From contig JADGIZ010000693.1 of assembly GCA_027604665.1 (NCBI GenBank), positions 1-10,051 of the forward strand: a DNA stretch of 10,051 bases, given 5' to 3'. Within the stretch, counting starts at the first letter, position 1, and the number at the start of each line of letters is the position of its first letter. Below are positions 8,601 through 10,051 of this stretch, one piece after another. The stretch comes from Polyrhizophydium stewartii (Eukaryota > Chytridiomycota > Chytridiomycetes > Rhizophydiales). Under the pieces are notes generated by a model. That model was not told the DNA's origin and did no database searches. It saw nothing but the letters and a program-made list of their open reading frames with translations. Made by a program: the position numbers and the translations under genes.

Positions 8601-10011
8601 CAATCGTCGACAGGGGTGTGACGACGAGAAAGGGACCATTGAGGCCCTCGCGCGTGTAGAGCTGGTTGAGGAACGCAGTCGACTGGATCGTTTTGCCGAG
8701 ACTGCGTCGTTGCTTGGGTCAGCAGGAGACGGACAGGCGTGGCAAGCTAGCCGAGCGCAGGCGATGGGTTGCGGCGCACCCCATTTCGTCTGCGAGGATC
8801 GAGTTTTGCTGGTTGAACCAGCTGTCGAGTGAGACACCCGAGTCAGCATGCGAGCGTGGGGAGACAGGGCAGGTGGGCGATGCGGCACAGCGCACCAGAA
8901 CATGAGCCAGTCCAGGCCTTCGAGCTGGTACGGACGCAGGGTGTTTTCGTTCTTGTAGCTGTGGGGCACGCGAGTCAGCGAGCAGTGTCTCTGGCAGTCA
9001 TGCCCCACACAGAGAGGGGCCTAAGACGCACATGGGTGACTCCTCGAGTTTTGTCCAGCGGCCCGTGGGCTGGCGGCGACCGGGGAGGCTGTAGCTCAAG
9101 CGCTTGACGGGCTTGAGCATGTTGCGCTCGTTGTACTCTGTGATCTTGTCTGGGTCGATCTGGATGGTGCGGATACAGGGTGAGCTGGCTGGAGCGAGCG
9201 AGGGTCGGGGTGTTGAAGTCATGGAGCGGGAGGCGGACGCACCTTCTCGACGAGCTCCTGGACCTCCCAGGTGCTCTGCTCGTAGGACAGCGAGCACCAC
9301 TTGACGAGGTACATGATGCTGCTTCCGTGCTCGCCAACGTCGATGATGCGGTCGATCTGGCAGGGGGGAGCGAGGGCGGGGTCAGTGCATCTGCGCGTCT
9401 GAGACGCGGTGCGAATGCCGCGCATTCAGTGTGCACCTTTGTGAAGGACGGGTTGAATGGCTCGTCCTCGGAGTAGTGGTCCCATGAGGGCTTCTCGAGG
9501 AACTTGCGGATGCGGTTCTTTGCGCCGCGCTCGACCTCGAGCTGGGCACGCGGGATCCATTCCGAGTGATAGTAACTCATTCCCTGCAGGCGAGAGGCCG
9601 ACATGTGCGTTGGATTGCCAAGCCAGTGTCAGCGCAATGGGACTGCAGGCGGCAGGCGGAGAGGGAGGCGGCAGGCACCTTGTACTTGACAAGGAGCTCC
9701 TCGCGGCCGTCCGGCGTTGCGCGGTACGACAGCAGCTTGTCGACGCCAGACGACTTTTCGCCGACGGGGATGTGGACAGGGTCGTAAGGGATGAGCTTGA
9801 GCTTACGCTTTGTCTGGCGGGGGCCACGCTCGGCGGGCTGGGGCTTGACCTTGATCTTGAGGGTGCGAGGCGGGGCCAGGCGGAAGGTGTCGTGCTTGTC
9901 CTCTGGGGCCTCTGGCTCGCTCTCGATCTCGCTCATGACGTCCTGGTCGTCGTCGTCGTCGTCGTCGAGGGGGTCCTCGTCGTACTGGTGGCCGATGATG
10001 TCCTGCAGCAT
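2687..10011 (-). CDS. CHD subfamily III chromatin remodeler (CHD6-9/Kismet-like), 12 exons
   Basis: ATP-dependent nucleosome remodeler, nuclear. I joined minus-strand exons 10011-9679, 9583-9437, 9356-9243, 9159-9032, 8958-8896, 8821-8780, 8701-8485, 8405-7984, 7908-7861, 7793-7684, 7573-5342 and 5214-2687. The phases agree throughout and give 2127 residues ending in TAA. Order of parts: acidic N-terminus with seven Asp (16-22); chromodomain 1 (about 68-158, LLVKYK joined to GMSYYHSEW); chromodomain 2 (161-198, [16 protein letters not shown]); helicase N-lobe with DEMGLGKT (Lys279), DEAH (386-389) and LTGTPLQN; helicase C-lobe ending in QSRCHRIGQ (674-682); SANT-like segment near 895-926; a first WW block (1069-1107, PAPWW..KHGY); a SLIDE-like DFQRVL..KKSDE segment from 1286; a second WW block (about 1440-1530, [11 protein letters not shown]); then low-complexity sequence with Ala, KLKL and His/Gln tracts. 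The two WW blocks are hallmarks of CHD6-9, as opposed to CHD1 or CHD3/4. I see no PHD or BRK domain. The ATG at 10011 is the first in frame, but the frame stays open to the window edge 40 bp upstream, so a longer N-terminus cannot be excluded. Family call near certain; start moderate. Confidence 0.96.
2975..3540 (-). repeat. His/Gln-rich low-complexity tract of the CHD protein
   Basis: About residues 1844-2033 are dominated by His and Gln in HQH and HH patterns, built from CAC, CAT, CAG and CAA codons, so the plus strand reads as GTG/CTG-rich. The 12-Gln run closes it. No folded domain is recognisable. The open frame runs through it without interruption, so it is coding. Confidence 0.9.
2981..3016 (-). 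repeat. CAG/CAA microsatellite encoding 12 glutamines
   Basis: Twelve consecutive CTG/TTG triplets on the plus strand, read as CAG/CAA on the minus strand, encode Gln 2019-2030 of the CHD protein. The CAA interruptions should stabilise the tract against slippage. Confidence 0.92.
4178..4198 (-). repeat. Hexanucleotide tandem repeat encoding LKLKLKL
   Basis: Repeats of CTCAAG on the minus strand encode CHD residues 1625-1631, alternating Leu and Lys, flanked by SSKV and NNST. It is a short charged/hydrophobic peptide in an otherwise disordered region. Confidence 0.85.
4958..4999 (-). repeat. Poly-alanine tract (14 Ala)
   Basis: Fourteen mixed GCN codons encode a run of alanines in the CHD protein, just after the SLIDE-like segment and before a Pro/Ala linker and an acidic patch. 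The mixed codons argue against simple triplet slippage. Confidence 0.85.
5215..5341 (-). other. CHD intron 11 (127 nt, phase 1)
   Basis: Donor GTGAGT, acceptor CTTGCAG, branch-like CCTGACG. Joins KKQKH to [10 protein letters not shown], bridging a Lys/Arg/Glu-rich helix and the SLIDE-like segment. Longest intron; it includes a 9-base C run (plus strand) at 5278-5286. Confidence 0.92.
7574..7683 (-). other. CHD intron 10 (110 nt, phase 1)
   Basis: Donor GTGAGA, acceptor CACGAAG, branch-like TCTGACG. The split G|GT codon gives Gly in [12 protein letters not shown], as in CHD7/8. The acceptor GAAG is weaker than the CAG used by all the other introns. Confidence 0.88.
7794..7860 (-). other. CHD intron 9 (67 nt, phase 2)
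   Basis: Donor GTAAGC, acceptor CCTCCAG, branch-like GCTGACA. The split AA|G codon gives Lys in RSILEKNFSWLK, a conserved CHD segment. Shortest intron of the gene. Confidence 0.94.
7909..7983 (-). other. CHD intron 8 (75 nt, phase 2)
   Basis: Donor GTATGT, acceptor TGTGCAG, branch-like ACTGACT. Splicing gives [15 protein letters not shown], which matches the family. The intron is a multiple of three and has no in-frame stop, so retention would add 25 residues without breaking the frame. Confidence 0.93.
8406..8484 (-). other. CHD intron 7 (79 nt, phase 0)
   Basis: Donor GTGAGT, acceptor GCAACAG, branch-like GCTGACC. Joins FYHRDES to [11 protein letters not shown] between motifs Ia and II of the helicase. 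Confidence 0.92.
8702..8779 (-). other. CHD intron 6 (78 nt, phase 2)
   Basis: Donor GTGCGC, acceptor GACGCAG, branch-like GCTGACC. It splits the second glycine codon of the Walker A motif, so DEMG joins LGKTIQS. The length is a multiple of three, but retention meets an in-frame TGA. Confidence 0.95.
8822..8895 (-). other. CHD intron 5 (74 nt, phase 2)
   Basis: Donor GTGCGC, acceptor TCGACAG, branch-like GCTGACT. The split codon TG|C gives Cys in [19 protein letters not shown], collinear with the animal CHD7/8 sequence around motif I. Confidence 0.92.
8959..9031 (-). other. CHD intron 4 (73 nt, phase 2)
   Basis: Donor GTGCGT, acceptor CCCACAG, branch-like GCTGACT. The split codon AT|C gives Ile in LEESPIYKNENTL, leading into the [11 protein letters not shown] helicase Q-motif region. 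Confidence 0.9.
9160..9242 (-). other. CHD intron 3 (83 nt, phase 0)
   Basis: Donor GTGCGT, acceptor CATCCAG. Joins ELVEK to [12 protein letters not shown] at the end of chromodomain 2. Two upstream CCAG sites in the intron would shift the frame (29 or 25 extra nt), so the last one is used. This is the only intron without a clear CTGAC branch site; ATGAC lies far upstream. Confidence 0.87.
9357..9436 (-). other. CHD intron 2 (80 nt, phase 0)
   Basis: Donor GTGCAC, acceptor CTGCCAG, and a CACTGACC branch-point-like site. Joins NPSFTK to IDRIIDVGE, the linker between the two chromodomains. Confidence 0.92.
9584..9678 (-). other. CHD intron 1 (95 nt, phase 0)
   Basis: Donor GTGCCT, acceptor CCTGCAG, and a GCTGACA branch-point-like site. 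Splicing joins LLVKYK to GMSYYHSEW and restores the core of chromodomain 1; reading through breaks the domain. Confidence 0.93.
9946..9966 (-). repeat. GAC triplet repeat encoding seven aspartates
   Basis: Seven perfect GTC triplets on the plus strand (GAC on the minus strand) encode Asp 16-22 near the N-terminus of the CHD protein, part of an acidic stretch before chromodomain 1. Confidence 0.9.
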
Positions 10012-10051
10012 GGCCGGGAGGCGGGGGAGTGTTTGTGTTTGTGTGCGATGG
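10012..10051 (-). other. 5' flank of the CHD start codon
   Basis: The last 40 bp read on the minus strand as an A/C-rich sequence (CACAAACACAAACAC) and then a C-rich one, ending GGCC before the ATG. It looks like a 5' leader and contains no AG acceptor. It also has no in-frame stop, so the start cannot be proved from the window. Confidence 0.45.

Noticed and set aside
9160..9215. Alternative upstream acceptors in CHD intron 3
   Set aside because: Both CCAG sites would add 29 or 25 nt and shift the frame before the helicase. Only the acceptor at 9160 keeps the protein continuous.

Overview
The window is nuclear DNA from a eukaryote, most likely an early-diverging fungus, and a chytrid (perhaps Rhizophydiales) is my best guess. 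The reasons are a large gene with many short spliceosomal introns (67-127 nt, mostly with CTGAC branch-point-like sites), GC-rich coding sequence, and an intronless coiled-coil/F-box-like/ankyrin gene with NRTEGC repeats of a kind I associate with chytrid genomes. The taxonomic call is an inference; nothing in the window proves it.

Both confident genes lie on the minus strand, head to tail. From right to left: (1) 10011 to 2687 encodes an ATP-dependent chromatin remodeler of the CHD family. I rebuilt it as 12 exons and 11 introns, 6384 nt of coding sequence, 2127 residues plus a TAA stop. It has two chromodomains, a complete Snf2-type helicase, a SANT/SLIDE-like region and the two 'WW..DK.LL.G...HG' blocks typical of CHD subfamily III (CHD6-9/Kismet). 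A fungal-type extension follows, with alternating Lys/Leu peptides, poly-Ala, and a roughly 190-residue His/Gln-rich C-terminal tract. (2) 2686 to 2025 is a 662-bp non-coding interval. It holds the 3' untranslated region of the CHD gene and the CT-rich (on the minus strand) upstream region of the next gene, including two copies of a 14-bp direct repeat and two 10-base C runs. (3) 2024 to 270 encodes a 584-residue protein with a coiled coil, an F-box-like segment and ankyrin-like repeats, in one exon. (4) 1 to 269 is the downstream flank; a plus-strand gene may end in it, but the evidence is weak.

The CHD protein should act in the nucleus, reading methylated histone tails and sliding nucleosomes. 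The ankyrin protein looks like a cytoplasmic or adaptor protein, possibly a substrate receptor. Nothing in the sequence links the two functionally. The many long open frames on the plus strand are antisense shadows produced by high GC and the CAG/CAC-rich coding sequence.
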